Source: Timema cristinae (taxonomy: Eukaryota; Arthropoda; Insecta; Phasmatodea; Timematidae). From it: a stretch of 64,000 nt of DNA. This document shows, piece after piece, positions 29,830 to 40,905 of the stretch; the first letter of the stretch is position 1, and each line of letters starts with the position of its first letter. Made by a program: the position numbers and the translations under genes. Under the pieces are notes generated by a model. The model had not been told where the DNA came from, searched no databases, and saw only the letters and a list, made by a program, of their open reading frames with translations. The stretch is taken from contig JBCFYV010000024.1 in NCBI GenBank assembly GCA_039000515.1, forward strand, positions 41,476,533 to 41,540,532, read 5' to 3'.

Positions 29830-32655
29830 GATGATTTCACTATTTACTACTTTTCGGTAAAAGGAGACTCTTCTGATAAGATAAAGAAAAAAAGTTCAAA
29901 AATTCTACTTTCTTTAAATAATTTCGTTATTTTGAAGAAGGTATACTATACTAGTTACTGTCCTAACAGAGTCGCCAGTTAGTTTCTTAAACTATTTCCG
30001 CTAGCTACTTCATTGGCTTGTGAATCGAACACTTGGAGGTGGTTACTAATCTCTTCACTCTCATTTGCCCATTCGTCTCCAATTTCGAGTCTCTCAAATT
30101 ATTTCAAACCAAATTGTTAATTAAATTCGCTCCAGTTTTGTACTGATGGTTTCAGATCTGCTCTAGTTGAGGTTATCTATGCAGCCATGTTATCGTACTT
30201 TTCAAGTGATGGCTCTTTGCCCCTCTCAGTCAACACTCAAAAGTGACAGGCGGCCCCTCGGGTTCTCAAACAAAGTCTCGTGGGACATCAACCTACTTCT
30301 CTTCGTCATCTTCTGGCTCTTGTGCTACACCTTCTGTTCTCTCTTTTCCTAGTTTCTTTCTCTCCCTCTCGTTACATTATTTGCAACTGTCCTAAAATCT
30401 TATCATGCATTCTTTACCCACTTCCTTATGTTATTTATGTGCCTTATATATTTAAGATATTTTTGTTTTCCTTTTACATCTTTCTCGTTTCTTGCTTAGC
30501 ACCTTAATTATATCTTGCTTTTCCCTCCTTAATACTTGGACTTGCCCTTCCCATTTACTATGGTATCATATTGATTTTTTTTAGTCCTCCTTTTTTATAT
30601 TAGTTTTCTTCCTTTTATGATTCCCACTTATTTTCTATATTAATTATTCATATACTTGAATGCTTTCATTCATCATCTCTATATCATTTTTTGTTTTCTT
30701 AACTTGTTCTTGTTTTGTAGGTCTTCAATTTTCCACTTTTCTCTATAACTTATTTCGTTGCTTTCACTTATATAGTTGGTTCATCATGATATCTTACAGT
30801 CCCTCTCTCTCTGATATTCTTTTCTTGTGTCTTTTCTTTCTTTTTAATCGGTTATGTTAGCTTCTTTTTTTTCTTTTTTTTTCCTTATCCCTCTTCCTTT
30901 CGCTTTGTATATATAATTTTAGGGGATTATTTGTAAACTATAATCAATAAGCTATTGTAGAATTGAGTTGAGTAAAATATTATCTTCATTTATTGTACAC
31001 TCTACTCTTTTGACTAATCATATTTCTTTCTTGTCTTTCATTAAGAGCTGCTGTGTTCAAGATAGTGAATAAAATTATAAATGAAAGCATTTCGCAAAGT
31101 ATACGAAAAACACAATAGCTCTTAATTACATTTGCTTTAGTCATTTGAGTGGCGTTGCTTTTACTCTTAATGTCGATTGAAAATTTGAGCATGATATTTA
31201 TTTCCAAATACTTAATTTTGTATAGATTTATATTGACGTTATGTTCTCATTATCTTTGATATGATATTCTGTTCTAAAATTTATTTCATTAATGATTTTT
31301 TCTATATATATCTCTACGAAAATTGTACTATACCTTCTGTCTTACAGCTTTTTCATAAATTTAAATAAAGTCTGTACATCATAAAAGACTGACTAAGGTT
31401 TACACTGTAAAAGGAGCTTTTCGTCAAGAAACTACTCCTCTTAACAAAAGTTATTTTGACGAGATTAAATCGAAAGCGCATTCACAAGTCTTCCATAAGA
31501 CTGCTCCTGCCCTCTTTTCTTAGCTCTTCGACGTCATCCCCTAACTTCAAAGCTTTTACCCACAAAATCAACCCCTTTTAATGATTGTAAACTTACCAAA
31601 GAGTAAATGTGGATGTTGCTAAGATTGTTGCTATAAGTACAGTCGAGTACTTTAAAATTAGAGCATGATGAGATTGGAATGAATAGTCATTGGCGCCCAT
31701 ACCTCTTTCATTTGCGGAATAATAGCATAGTTTAACTATCTGGCATAACCATTCTATGTGCTAACATATTGGCTACGATTCATAGAAAAGTTTGATACAA
31801 AAAATACAAGTATTTTTACATACCTTTTTTTTACCTGTGAACTTCAATTTTCTCATGAATTTACTTATTCAACATCTGTAAAAAGCTACTAGTTTTACTG
31901 TCCATATAAAATTACCACATATTGGTCACTTACTCTATATTTAGACTGTAAAAATATTTCCTTGTCTAGTGATCTTAATATTTATATGAGGACATGATTA
32001 CATATCTTAATAAAAAAATTGACTTTTAATAAACTAAAACCCACTTTTACACCGCGTTACTATATTACAGAAAAGTTAACCACCGTTAAGTTCAACCATC
32101 GGCTAAAAGCACTACTGGCTTTTACAGTATAACTATATGTGGTTGGTTACTTAACGTATAGGTCCATTACAAATAGTCTTGCGGAGGCCTCTGAAAAAGT
32201 GCCAATGAAACGAATTATTAGGTTTTTTTTAAGAGAGGACAAATCTCTTTGGATATGTATACGCATGCGTCATCAGCTATATGGTAATTCTTGACTGTGA
32301 GAGATAATCTATTTTAAAAAATAGGCCATACATCGGTATTCCTTAAATGTTATTATGAGTGAAGAAAAAAATATTCTACTTATATTATATAATCTAATTT
32401 GGACCAAGTTAAAAATAAATTGAACCATTTATATTATGTATTTAGTCCAAATCATTCTTGTTGCGCGAAATTGTGTGGCTTTTAACTTTATTAATACCAC
32501 CAGGATGTAATTTGATATGTATGTTGATATTTCTAGTTCACTTTTTTTAAATAGTTTCTTTTTTGTGCTTTAATTACTAAAGTCGTTTGTAGTTTATGTA
32601 AAAAAAAAATTGGATATGAAAATCCTTCAATTCATTCGTTTTTGCCTGGATTGAG
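29830..32655. other. Longest repeat-free stretch; no gene recognised
   Basis: About 2.8 kb without any of the SINE or transposon families found elsewhere. 30000-30350 is mixed-composition single-copy DNA. 30350-30960 has a strongly T/C-rich plus strand; its open frames are hydrophobic by composition. 31390-31570 is a more balanced segment (GACGAGATTAAATCGAAAGC). Lack of insertions could mean constraint or simply chance. Confidence 0.4.
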
Positions 32656-32680
32656 ATATATATATATATATATATATATT
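32656..32680. repeat. (AT)n microsatellite
   Basis: About 12 AT units. Confidence 0.95.
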
Positions 32681-32711
32681 TGCCAATGAAACGCACTCGA
32701 TGTTTTTTTTT

Positions 32712-32960
32712 TCTTAGCACCACATCTTGCTACCCGTTTGGGCTATGTGCTTATATACTATTTACGCTGATTGTTTTTAGGGATTATGAAGGTTATAGTT
32801 AGAGTATTTGTACCCGAATTTGCGTGCAGGGAGAGTAGAAAACCATTTTAGAAAAACCTCTCTTAATACACCAGATTATAACCTCATATTTCCCCGACAT
32901 CATCAGTCAAATCTACTTGAGAGTAGCGCCTTGAACCATGCAGCCCCCGGAGCGGTTCCC
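32712..32960 (-). mobile_element. SINE-C copy, full length, minus strand
   Basis: TCTTAGCACCACATCTTGCT, TTTTAGGGATTATGAAGG, CCCGAATTTGCGTGCAGGG, AGTAGAAAACCATTTTAG and inverted head CCTTGAACCATGCAGCCCCC. Confidence 0.82.
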
Positions 32961-33059
32961 GCAATGTTGATTTGTCGTTCATTGGTTAGCATCCTGACTG
33001 AAACTTCAATTTTTGTTTTGTTTTATATAACTCACTGCCAGTTCAGGTAACACACACAA

Positions 33060-33267
33060 ACTAATTAGGCTTTTTGTTTTAGGGATGAGGAAGGCTAAGT
33101 TTAGAAGACGTGTACCCGCATTTTCGTGTAGGGAAAGGAAAAAACATTTTGATTATACTACCATCAGTCCACCCGATCGGGACTTGAATCCGGATCTTCC
33201 CGTCATCAGTAGTCCAGTCTTTTATGTAAGTGACCCTTACTAGAGCATTTTACCACTGAAGCGATTA
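33060..33267 (-). mobile_element. SINE-C copy, minus strand, tail missing
   Basis: TTTTAGGGATGAGGAAGGCT, CCCGCATTTTCGTGTAGGG, the inverted B-box region (GGGACTTGAATCCGGATC) and inverted head TACCACTGAAGCG. Confidence 0.8.
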
Positions 33268-33489
33268 CTCTTACAGTTAAAACTTATTTTATGGACACTT
33301 AGCTGGGAAGATAATTTATAGCAGGGTATTGAAAAAAAAATCATGTTATTGGTTACCAAGGCCCCTTTTATAAAGGCGTTTAATGACGCGCGTTCTCTAA
33401 GTAAACAGCAGACAATGAGTCCGTGAGTCATTTATGCCGTCGCGATCTGAAATGCGTGTAGCTGCAACCTAGAGAACGCTGCGTCAAAA

Positions 33490-33798
33490 ATGACGGAGGA
33501 CGATCCAAGATACGTTATGATTCAATGGGGCATTTTATACAGGCGTCCGCTTTTGCGTCGCCATGTTTGCATGACTGCAGGGCAACCGACCTTTACGTCA
33601 CTTGTGTTGGAACCTCTGCGTATCTCATCAGAATCAATGCGTTTCTTTAGCAAGAACTACGTTTCTTATTTGTGGCTGGGTATTAATTGTCTAACACTTT
33701 ATTTGTTCCTGAAATTGCAAAACATTGAGGAAGATAACGCACGGATCCATTACGAGTGGTAGAATAGAAGAGACTGGCAACCCTGCGCTCTGTTTTTT
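33490..33798 (+). pseudogene. Decayed transposase-like N-terminal frame
   Basis: The open frame at 33490-33762 gives 90 codons beginning MTEDDPRYVMIQWGIL. After the TAG the same frame continues for about 12 codons into a T homopolymer. The frame lies wholly within the terminal repeats of the element at 33359-33940, so it is more likely a remnant of that element than a host gene. The catalytic DDE region is absent. Confidence 0.35.
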
Positions 33799-33843
33799 TT
33801 TTTTTTCCTGTCACCCTTTTCATAACGCGGAACATATGTTGCT

Positions 33844-33873
<30 letters not shown>
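33844..33873. repeat. (GT)n(AT)n microsatellite
   Basis: About 9 GT units followed by about 6 AT units, inside the transposon. Confidence 0.93.
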
Positions 33874-33875
<2 letters not shown>

Positions 33876-34321
33876 AACACGCCCATGACGCGCGCGTCAC
33901 GCTTGTCGCGCGTCACGGTACGCCTGTATAAAAGGGCCCTAAGGGACGCAAAGCAAACTCTAAATAACGTAGTCTACCGATAAAAGAACATTAAAATGTA
34001 TTTCCGCGTGTTTACATTAAAAGTAAACAACAGTTTTTTTTAAATGATAAATAAAAAAAGGGGAGAGAAGGATTGAAGAAGAGAGATTGACTGCTTTTAG
34101 CGCTCGACGCTGTTAGTAAAATAAACGTTCAATGTTATCATTTGCTCAACGGAGAAGCTACCTTTCCGGTTCGTTTGATTTCATTTCAGATTCCGAGAGC
34201 ATTTTATGGGCTCCCACTGTTTGCATGAAATGTTCTGTTTATTGTTTAGCACTGACTCTCTTCGGTTTAGATAAACCCTGGGAAGAGTGATCTTATGAAA
34301 ATGTTACCATGCACGTTTATC

Positions 34322-34452
34322 GTTTATTTATCCATGCAAATGTGGGTACACTTACTCTACATTCAACCTTCCTCATCCTTTTCACATTAGCGTAATTAAT
34401 GCATATGCGTATAATCTGAATAGGTAGTAAGACGCAGTGCTAAAAAAATATG
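34322..34452 (+). mobile_element. SINE-C 3' half
   Basis: TTATCCATGCAAATGTGGGT, TCTACATTCAACCTTCCTCA, ATTAGCGTAATTAATGCATA and tail AATCTGAATAGGTAGTAAGA with an A run. The head is missing. Confidence 0.8.
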
Positions 34453-35199
34453 TATTTACGTAAATAAAACGTTATTTCTAAACGTGTACAGCGCTTCGGT
34501 ATTGGTCCTCATTTGTATTTATTAACTTTCCCAAAAAGTGAATTTAGAATGAAATTTTAGAAGTACGCGCTTCGTTTCAAATGCTTCAAAAAATACTTTC
34601 AAAGCTACTAATGTCATTGTTTATTTATTCTCTCAAATTTATTTGTATTCTGTCTCAAGTCTTCATTAATATAAATCATTTGAAAAAATAAAAAACATTT
34701 TTAACGCACAACTGCGATATTTAGTTTTCCCATAAAAATTTTAGTTTGTTTTCCTCGTTGATATTTTTCAACTTTCCGTAAAATGAAACGGAATTTTCTC
34801 TTCCAAATCCATTTTGTTCTATTCATTGTGGACTGCTATTTCTTTACATATGTTTTTGTTACGTTACATGCCGTTTTAATAAAATACCCCCTAAATGTCA
34901 CAAAGGGGGTTTGGAAGCATGGAGGGTATGGGTTGGATTTGTTTTCTCTATCGACGCATTAGCAGAAAAACCTCATGAAAGCGATGGAACACGGTTCCTC
35001 TGCCCTCGTATCAGTCGGCCTGACTGGAAACAGAATACCCTGGTGTATTGGTAATTACACATTTTAACAAAAGGCTTCTGGCTGTAGACTTTTATGACAA
35101 CGATGCCGATATATTTGTCGGACATTTTTGGGTACCTTATCTGTATCGGCTTTATTCGTATTAATTTTATAACCAGGTCTTCTCAACTCTAGTTATACT
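34453..35199. other. AT-rich stretch with one balanced island
   Basis: No gene seen. 34905-35060 is single copy and more GC-balanced (GAACACGGTTCCTCTGCCC, GTATCAGTCGGCCTGACTGG); the rest is AT-rich. Confidence 0.35.
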
Positions 35200-35239
35200 G
35201 GCGACCCGATCAAATGGCACTATGCGTATACACTATTTA

Positions 35240-35420
35240 TTAAATCAAACAAGTTTTACCAATGTTAAGGGTTCTCGTGTTCGATTCTTGGCATGGCCGA
35301 AAATTTATCATTGGCTCGGTGTTGTCTCCTCTAGATTTAGGTTAGTATATAGGTCTTGTGCTAATATAATCAGTCGGTTCAGAAAGTACACGTTAAATAC
35401 ATCAAATAGACGAAAACAAA
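35240..35420 (+). repeat. Dispersed repeat F, copy 2
   Basis: TCTCGTGTTCGATTCTTGGC, ATGGCCGAAAATTTATCATT, CTCCTCTAGATTTAGGTTAG, ATCAGTCGGTTCAGAAAGTA, CACGTTAAATAC. The B-box-like GTTCGATTC near the start and the conserved 3' part match 23625-23820. The CACGTTAAATAC end matches 49165-49185. Confidence 0.55.
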
Positions 35421-35435
35421 AGTTTTACCAACTTT

Positions 35436-35630
35436 TTTTTTAACGTATCTTGCTATACGTCCAGGATATCTGTGTTCAATTACACTTATTGCCAACTAAT
35501 TTTTTGCACTTTATCTTAGTACCCATTCGCGCTATCTGCACTCAATTACACTAATTGGTTGGTTTCACCAACTGATTTTTTACACTTCCTCTTACTACAA
35601 GTTTGAGCTCTCTGGACTCGACTACACCAT
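35436..35630 (-). repeat. Three tandem copies of the SINE tail unit
   Basis: Three successive units begin TTTTTTAACGTATCTTGCTA, TTTTTTGCACTTTATCTTAG and TTTTTTACACTTCCTCTTAC. Each is followed by an eroded copy of the inverted SINE tail (CCATTCGCGCTATCTGCACT is the clearest) and an ATTACACTAATTGG-like segment. The spacing is roughly 60-80 bp. No other SINE here has more than one or two tail units. Confidence 0.6.
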
Positions 35631-35800
35631 TGCGGAAGACATGAAGGTATAATCTAAAGGAAATTCACCCTAATATGTTTTTTGAGGCAACGTAGATAAC
35701 TATTTGGGGAAAAATCACTTTCAGTAGACTCTGCTACGATTCTAATTCTGACCTCTCCATATTCGACAAACCAGAAAAGACGATCTCTAAAATCGCTTGC
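35631..35800 (-). mobile_element. SINE-C body and head, minus strand, diverged
   Basis: GAAGACATGAAGGTATAATC, AACTATTTGGGGAAAAATCA, GATTCTAATTCTGACCTCTC and GACGATCTCTAAAATCGC. It continues the element with the tandem tails. Confidence 0.6.
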
Positions 35801-35943
35801 CAATTTACATTAGATAGATTTACAGGTGTGTTTATTTGTTGAACCTACATGTTATTAAATAATGATCAAATAATTAATAGGACAGGTACCATCATTCGTC
35901 TTCTACGGAGGATATGTAAAACCACAGGTTTGTTTAGGTAATA

Positions 35944-36148
35944 TAATTATCATTATTATCATTATTATTATTATTATTATTATTAGCACCGCATCTTACT
36001 ACCCGTTCGGGTTATACGCACTTACGCTAATGTGTAATGGTAGGGTGATTGTGAGATGAAATGGAGGACCTACAGTTTAACGTGGAATCCGAACCACGGA
36101 GGAGGCCTGGCATTCCCCACATTCACAAGATGTCTTGTCAGAGGTGAG
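35944..36148 (-). mobile_element. SINE-A copy, minus strand, 5' truncated
   Basis: A (TTA)n tract, TAGCACCGCATCTTACTACC, the inverted core, then ATGTCTTGTCAGAGGTGAGA, where it stops. The truncation point is almost the same as in the copy at 6176-6365. Confidence 0.9.
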
Positions 36149-36965
36149 ACCTTCCTGTACATAGATCCGTTTTTGAGTCTTAAGCTTCTCATTGGTTCTT
36201 CCTTCTCATTGGTTCTTCCTAACTCAACACGAGCACTCATTGTTTTAGTCAGTGAACTGTATTTGGCTACGGTATGTATAGGGGCAGTTTTGGATGCTCG
36301 GGCACTCTCTTATTCTTCACGACCAGGGGCTGTATTGTGGTCTGATTTTCCCGTTAATTATTTCCAAATTTATCTTTCCGACTTAGGAATGAATCGATAT
36401 TAGTTATTTTTATTTTATTTTTCAAAATTCACTCTTTATTTTGAGCTCGTTACCCTTCAGGTCATCATACATACATATATCTTGTATTAAAGTTGCTGTT
36501 AAATTTGAATAGATTATAAATATTTTAACTTAAATTTAGTTTTATTTCGTTTATATAACAAATTTTGTTACTTTCAATACTCGTATCTTTCCTGCTCTTT
36601 GTTTAGAATATATCTCGTTTATATGTAAATTCAACCAAGTCGTTGGGGTTGGATTCATTTAAACATTATAGTCATTGATAAATTAAAATAAATTAAATAA
36701 ATTATTATTGTGGTTTAGTTTATATAACTAATGCTTTAAACATTAATCTTTCTTAAACTTAGTTTTGAAGATATCTTGTTTTTAATTTAATTAAACCTTT
36801 ACAACTTATTTATACAACTACGAAGTTGTATGTTCGGTCAAAGCCTTTTTATGGTTTTTCTTTGTAAATATATAAAATGTTGTCTTATTAAATGAAATAT
36901 TACTGTGCCACTGAATTGTTATCTTGATTTTTATTGTAGTGCATTTTAAATTGAATAGAAAAAGT
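36149..36965. other. No gene seen
   Basis: 36150-36400 is balanced-composition single-copy DNA with a short direct duplication of CTCATTGGTTCTTCCT. The remainder is AT-rich. Confidence 0.35.
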
Positions 36966-37142
36966 TGTCATTTAATTTCAGGACACCCTTAACAAATATT
37001 CAAGAAATGTTGAGGTCACCGTGTGGAGAAAATTAAACTCTTTATTTCTACTGGAAACATATTTTATTTATTTTGACCAAATTTTTTTTTTTAAAATCAA
37101 AAACACTGACTTTTTCTCTCATTCTTTACATCCCCATCTTAA
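36966..37142. mobile_element. TTAA foldback MITE, right half only
   Basis: TTTAATTTCAGGACACCCTT, GAAAATTAAACTCTTTATT, TTTATTTATTTTGACCAAA, CTGACTTTTTCTCTCATTC and the terminal CCCCATCTTAA. The left arm is absent. Confidence 0.8.
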
Positions 37143-37576
37143 GGCCTAGCTTTATATTTGCTCTCTTGGTTAACTGTTGCCAAATCTTCTCTCTCTCTTT
37201 CAGTTTTGTAGGAAGGTGGAGTGATGGGACGGGGTTAGAAGGTGCTACTGACAACATCGACGAAGTATTGTTGCGATCTTTTTATTTTGTTTAAGGGGGC
37301 GATTGACCACGAGAAAACAATAGATCGACCAAGCTGTTTCCCCAATAGTAATCATGCAGTTCCTTCATATATTATATTCAGTGTAACGATTTCACTTTAT
37401 GTTGTGTAAAAACAAAGGTTGGTATGAGTTAATTGTGATTTTATACTCTATATATTATGTTTGGTGAGTTTAAGGGGACGTTATTCACACGTAAAGAAAA
37501 TTACTACTAAGGATGCGCTCAACACGTTTAGAAATTGATTTTCTTAGAAGAAGTACTGTGTTTTTTTTTCTAAATT

Positions 37577-37586
37577 TAAAAGTACA
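37577..37586. repeat. Target-site duplication of SINE-A, left (TAAAAGTACA)
   Basis: Identical to 37886-37895. Confidence 0.8.
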
Positions 37587-37852
37587 AGGTGACCTGGTGG
37601 TCTAGGGGTAAGGTGTCAGACTTCTGTGCTGGCGGCTGGGGTTCAATCCTCGGTCCCGTCACAAATTTATCTGATTTCCAAACCCTTCCTTCACCTCTGA
37701 CAAAATATCTTGTGAATGTGGGGAATGCCAGGCCTCCACCGTGGTTCGGATTCCACGTTAAACTGTAGGTCCTTCATTTCATCTCACAATCACCCTACCA
37801 TTACACATTAACGTAAGTGCGTATAACCTGAACGGGTTGTAAGACGCGGTGC

Positions 37853-37885
<33 letters not shown>
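37587..37885 (+). mobile_element. SINE-A copy, full length (A1)
   Basis: Boxes, core and tail intact (CGTATAACCTGAACGGGTTG), with a clean (TAA)n of about 12 units and a 10-bp duplication. Confidence 0.94.
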
Positions 37886-37890
<5 letters not shown>

Positions 37891-37895
37891 GTACA
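37886..37895. repeat. Target-site duplication of SINE-A, right (TAAAAGTACA)
   Basis: Identical to 37577-37586. Confidence 0.8.
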
Positions 37896-38377
37896 TAATT
37901 CTAAATAAACATTGTAAAGGACGACTTGATGAATATATCGTATAGATGAATGGCCATTGAATGCAAAACTAATAATTCACCTTAAAGAAAATATCGATAA
38001 TCGAGTTTAGTAAGAAGATATAGTTTTTTTGTAATATCCTGCTATTCAAATACTGTAGGGATTTATTTTTACTTACTCCATATTACATTCTAAACCATAT
38101 TAAATTATAGGAATGTACCTTTCAAACTAGTTCTTAACACACTTTTATTGATTGTGAAAACGAAGCTGATTCGTCGAAGTGCTATCTTAAATCAAGGACT
38201 ATTAAAAACAATCCCTCTTAACTTTTAATTGCGCTTGCTTATTATCTAAGAGTTGATCAATAATCAACGTGTTTGTTAGTGTGTTTGTTAGCAAGTCACG
38301 GTTGGATAATTATCTGATGTACCTTATTTAAAAGTCACTAAATCTATTTAAATATCTTTCATCTTTTGTTTTGTTTT
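37896..38377. other. AT-rich stretch, no feature seen
   Basis: Only a short direct repetition of GTGTGTTTGTTAG-like words at about 38270-38292. Confidence 0.4.
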
Positions 38378-38520
38378 TGATGGAGAGGTCTTGAGTTTGA
38401 TTCCCGAACGGATGCATATAATTATTATTTTTACTAAATAGTATTCCGTAGATTTCGGTGTATTTACTATAAATTGTACACTCCTTATGCCTACCGTATT
38501 AATGTAAATTCGTAGATTGG
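38378..38520 (+). mobile_element. Degenerate SINE-C
   Basis: GATGGAGAGGTCTTGAGTTT, GATTCCCGAACGGATGCATA (B-box region) and TACACTCCTTATGCCTACCG in the expected order; strongly diverged. Confidence 0.4.
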
Positions 38521-38627
38521 CTGACAGCCCTTATATATGTTATATATTTATATGTATGCCTCTTATGTATTATACACACACAATAATTTAGGAACCACGT
38601 ATCTACCCTTAAAAGTGTTTACATTAA

Positions 38628-38632
<5 letters not shown>

Positions 38633-38659
<27 letters not shown>
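38633..38659. repeat. (AT)n microsatellite
   Basis: About 13 units, with CACACA tracts near 38573 and 38665. Confidence 0.93.
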
Positions 38660-38789
38660 CACTCACTAATACACACATATATTACAATGCATGAAAAGTT
38701 TGTTTTTAATCAATCATTTTTCATATATTTTATCGATTTTTACAGATGTCAGATAAATGTATAATCCAGTTTTCATAGGAAGAACCTTT

Positions 38790-38935
38790 TAGTAAATACA
38801 AACTCCTTTGCGGCCAATATTAATAACATTCTACTATGTTATTGTTTTTATTTCATAGGTATTGATAATATCCATCAAAAGCGACAACCTCATATAAAGT
38901 GGTTTTTTTTCCTAGTTGCCGGATAGGATTATTCC
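38790..38935 (+). repeat. Dispersed repeat D, plus copy
   Basis: AGTAAATACAAACTCCTTTG, GCGGCCAATATTAATAACAT, CTACTATGTTATTG, TTCATAGGTATTGATAATAT, CATCAAAAGCGACAACC, then TTCCTAGTTGCCGGATAGG. Confidence 0.65.
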
Positions 38936-39093
38936 TTTAAAAATTGGCCTGAACTGCAATTTACTTCATAACACGTGACCTAAAATGTTTATTTTGGCGT
39001 TAAGTCTTCTCCTACCGACCTTGTGTTATTTAACGTCCCATTTAGTAACTCCTTAAGGTCTTTTCAAAAAGGTTTAATTAAAAAAAAAAGTTT

Positions 39094-39105
39094 TATTTTA
39101 ATATT
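39094..39105. repeat. Target-site duplication of SINE-B, left (TATTTTAATATT)
   Basis: Identical to 39360-39371. Confidence 0.82.
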
Positions 39106-39359
39106 ATTATTATTTAGCACCGCGTCTTACTGCCCATTCGGGTTATACGCTTTAACTACTAATCACGCCAATTGATTGAGAATTGGGAAGTTTGAATTAG
39201 AGGAAGTGAACCCGCATTTGAGTGGAGGAAGAGTGGAAAACCATTTAGGATAACCCCCCTCCAGTTCACCCGACCGCGATTCGAACCTCGATCTCCCCAT
39301 CCTCGGTGGTCGAGCTTAACACGACTAGCGCGTTTGCCAACTACGCCACCGAGGCGGGT
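39106..39359 (-). mobile_element. SINE-B copy, full length, minus strand
   Basis: ATTTAGCACCGCGTCTTACT at its 3' end, the inverted B box CGATTCGAACCTCGATC, and the inverted head CCAACTACGCCACCGAGGCG ending GGT. A 12-bp duplication flanks it. Confidence 0.94.
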
Positions 39360-39371
39360 TATTTTAATATT
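39360..39371. repeat. Target-site duplication of SINE-B, right (TATTTTAATATT)
   Basis: Identical to 39094-39105. Confidence 0.82.
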
Positions 39372-39414
39372 CTTTTATGGTAAAGGTTTATTTTCAAAAG
39401 TCTTCAGAATTGTG

Positions 39415-39615
39415 AAGGTTTGGAAGAGATGGTAGGGAATGAGGAGGGGAGCAGAGGGATAGTGGTCCAGAATAGTTGGCGCAGTTTCCGACGCCATAAA
39501 GGCGGGAAGGGAGCAAAAGGGAGGGTGGGGATAAAAAATACTCTTGACTTGAGCGCTGAATCAATAATGGCTCTGAAGGGCCCGTATTCCTTTACTGGTT
39601 ATACCATCTGAATAC
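39415..39615. other. Purine-rich single-copy island
   Basis: Higher GC and purine-rich (GGTAGGGAATGAGGAGGGG, GGCGGGAAGGGAGC), with a 63-codon open frame of no recognised family (39420-39611). Candidate non-coding element. Confidence 0.35.
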
Positions 39616-40147
39616 GTCTATAAACTTTAAATACATTTAAGATGGTTATTTAACGTTCTTCTTAACAAGTGGTAGACTTCACCAAGGGTTTTCTACTGTT
39701 TATAAATGGGTTTTAAATATTTTATTTGGGAATATGTTTTACATTATATCAAGTAAAACATTGCAATCCTTTATCTCAACTCACCACCATCTTTCAATTC
39801 TACTTTTCCTGATCTCTTTGTTTAATTGACTTCTCGTTAAACATCATTGCCCCATTTCAGTATGATTTGAAGTTCAATACAACATATATTGCAAAATTTT
39901 AAACTTTTTTTTATGTTTTTTCCTTAAACGAGATTGTACACTCGGTGCAATTTGTCAAAGGAAAAACGCTTCACCTTTCAGGGTAGGCCTACTTTATGGT
40001 CTATCTTATTAGTTTGTTTTAGTGTCAACACTAGAGGTAAGCTTGTAACATTTCATCATAAAGGGTAAAAAATGCCACACGGCTTGCGGGTAGTATTAGA
40101 AACGGATTGTAGTAAATTGTAATTTTATATATTAAATTATCACACGA
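39616..40147. other. AT-rich stretch, nothing recognised
   Basis: No supported feature. Confidence 0.4.
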
Positions 40148-40295
40148 TGTCAGCTTTAAAAAGTTACTAGATCTATTTTCACGTATTCATACGAGACATC
40201 ATGTTATTTGCAGCTGTCACTTTCTATAGATAATTATTATAAATACCTTTAAAATAACACTAACTATTTAGTAAAATGTTATCAGTGTTGATCCC
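40148..40295 (-). repeat. Dispersed repeat D, inverted copy
   Basis: TTTAAAAAGTTACTAGATCT, TTTTCACGTATTCATACG, CATGTTATTTGCAGCTGTCA, AAATACCTTTAAAATAACAC, TTAGTAAAATGTTATCAG. It matches 23300-23445. Confidence 0.65.
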
Positions 40296-40382
40296 AAAAA
40301 AGAGTTTGTACTAAATAAAAGGTTTTCCAAACGTCCATTCCTAAGAAAAAAAAATCAAGGTATAATTAATATTACTGCAGGA

Positions 40383-40905
40383 GAGCGAATGAATATTTGG
40401 AGAGTGTCATAAGGATAGAGAGAGAAGAGGTGGAGAGTGTCACAAGGAGAAAGAGAGAGGTGATGAGTTATAGAAAGGATAGAGAAAGAGAAAGAGGTGG
40501 GAGAGGTCACAAGGAGAAAGAGAGAGGTGAAGAGTGTCATAAGGAGAAAGAGAAAGGTGGAGAGGTCATAAGGTGAAATCGAGAGAGGTGGAGAGCGTCA
40601 TAAGGAGAAAGCGAGAGAGGTGAAGAGTGTCATAAGGAGAAAGCGAGAGAGGTGGAGAGTGTGATAAGGAGAAAGCGAGAGAGGTGGAGAGTGTCATAAG
40701 GAGAAAGAGAGAGGTGGAGAGTGTCATAAGGAGAGAGAGAGAGGTTGGAGAGTTTCATAAGGAGAGAGAGAGAGGTTGGAGAGTTTCATAAGGAGAGAGA
40801 GAGGTGGATAGTGCCATAAGGAGAAAGAGCGAGGTGGAAAGCGTTATAAGGAGGAGAGAGAGAGGGGAGTGGGTGTGTCATAAGGAGAAAGAGAGAGGTG
40901 GCCGG
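40383..40905. repeat. 30-bp purine-rich minisatellite
   Basis: The unit is GTGGAGAGTGTCATAAGGAG then AAAGAGAGAG, measured as 30 bp at 40684-40714, with variants of about 30-34 bp from changing GA counts. There are about 16 units. The plus strand is more than 85% purine; small minus-strand frames are artefacts. Confidence 0.95.

Larger units (their letters stand above)
33359..33940. mobile_element. DNA transposon with terminal inverted repeats (Harbinger-like candidate)
   Basis: The left end AGGCCCCTTTTATAAAGGCG and the inverted right end AGGGCCCTTTTATACAGGCG match at 18 of 20 positions. TGACGCGCG follows a few bases further in on both sides. A related word (GGGGCATTTTATACAGGCG) also occurs inside at 33526. 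The interior carries a decayed plus-strand frame beginning at 33490. Its late part (LYLFLKLQNIEEDNARI, then after one stop NRRDWQPCALFF) has the acidic-then-Arg/Trp character of N-termini of PIF/Harbinger nucleases; this family call rests on recall and not on an alignment. The target duplication is not resolved. Confidence 0.6.

Noticed and set aside
30290..30900. Pyrimidine-rich stretch as a splice-related or LINE 5' region
   Set aside because: No repeated partner or coding signal; composition alone is not enough.
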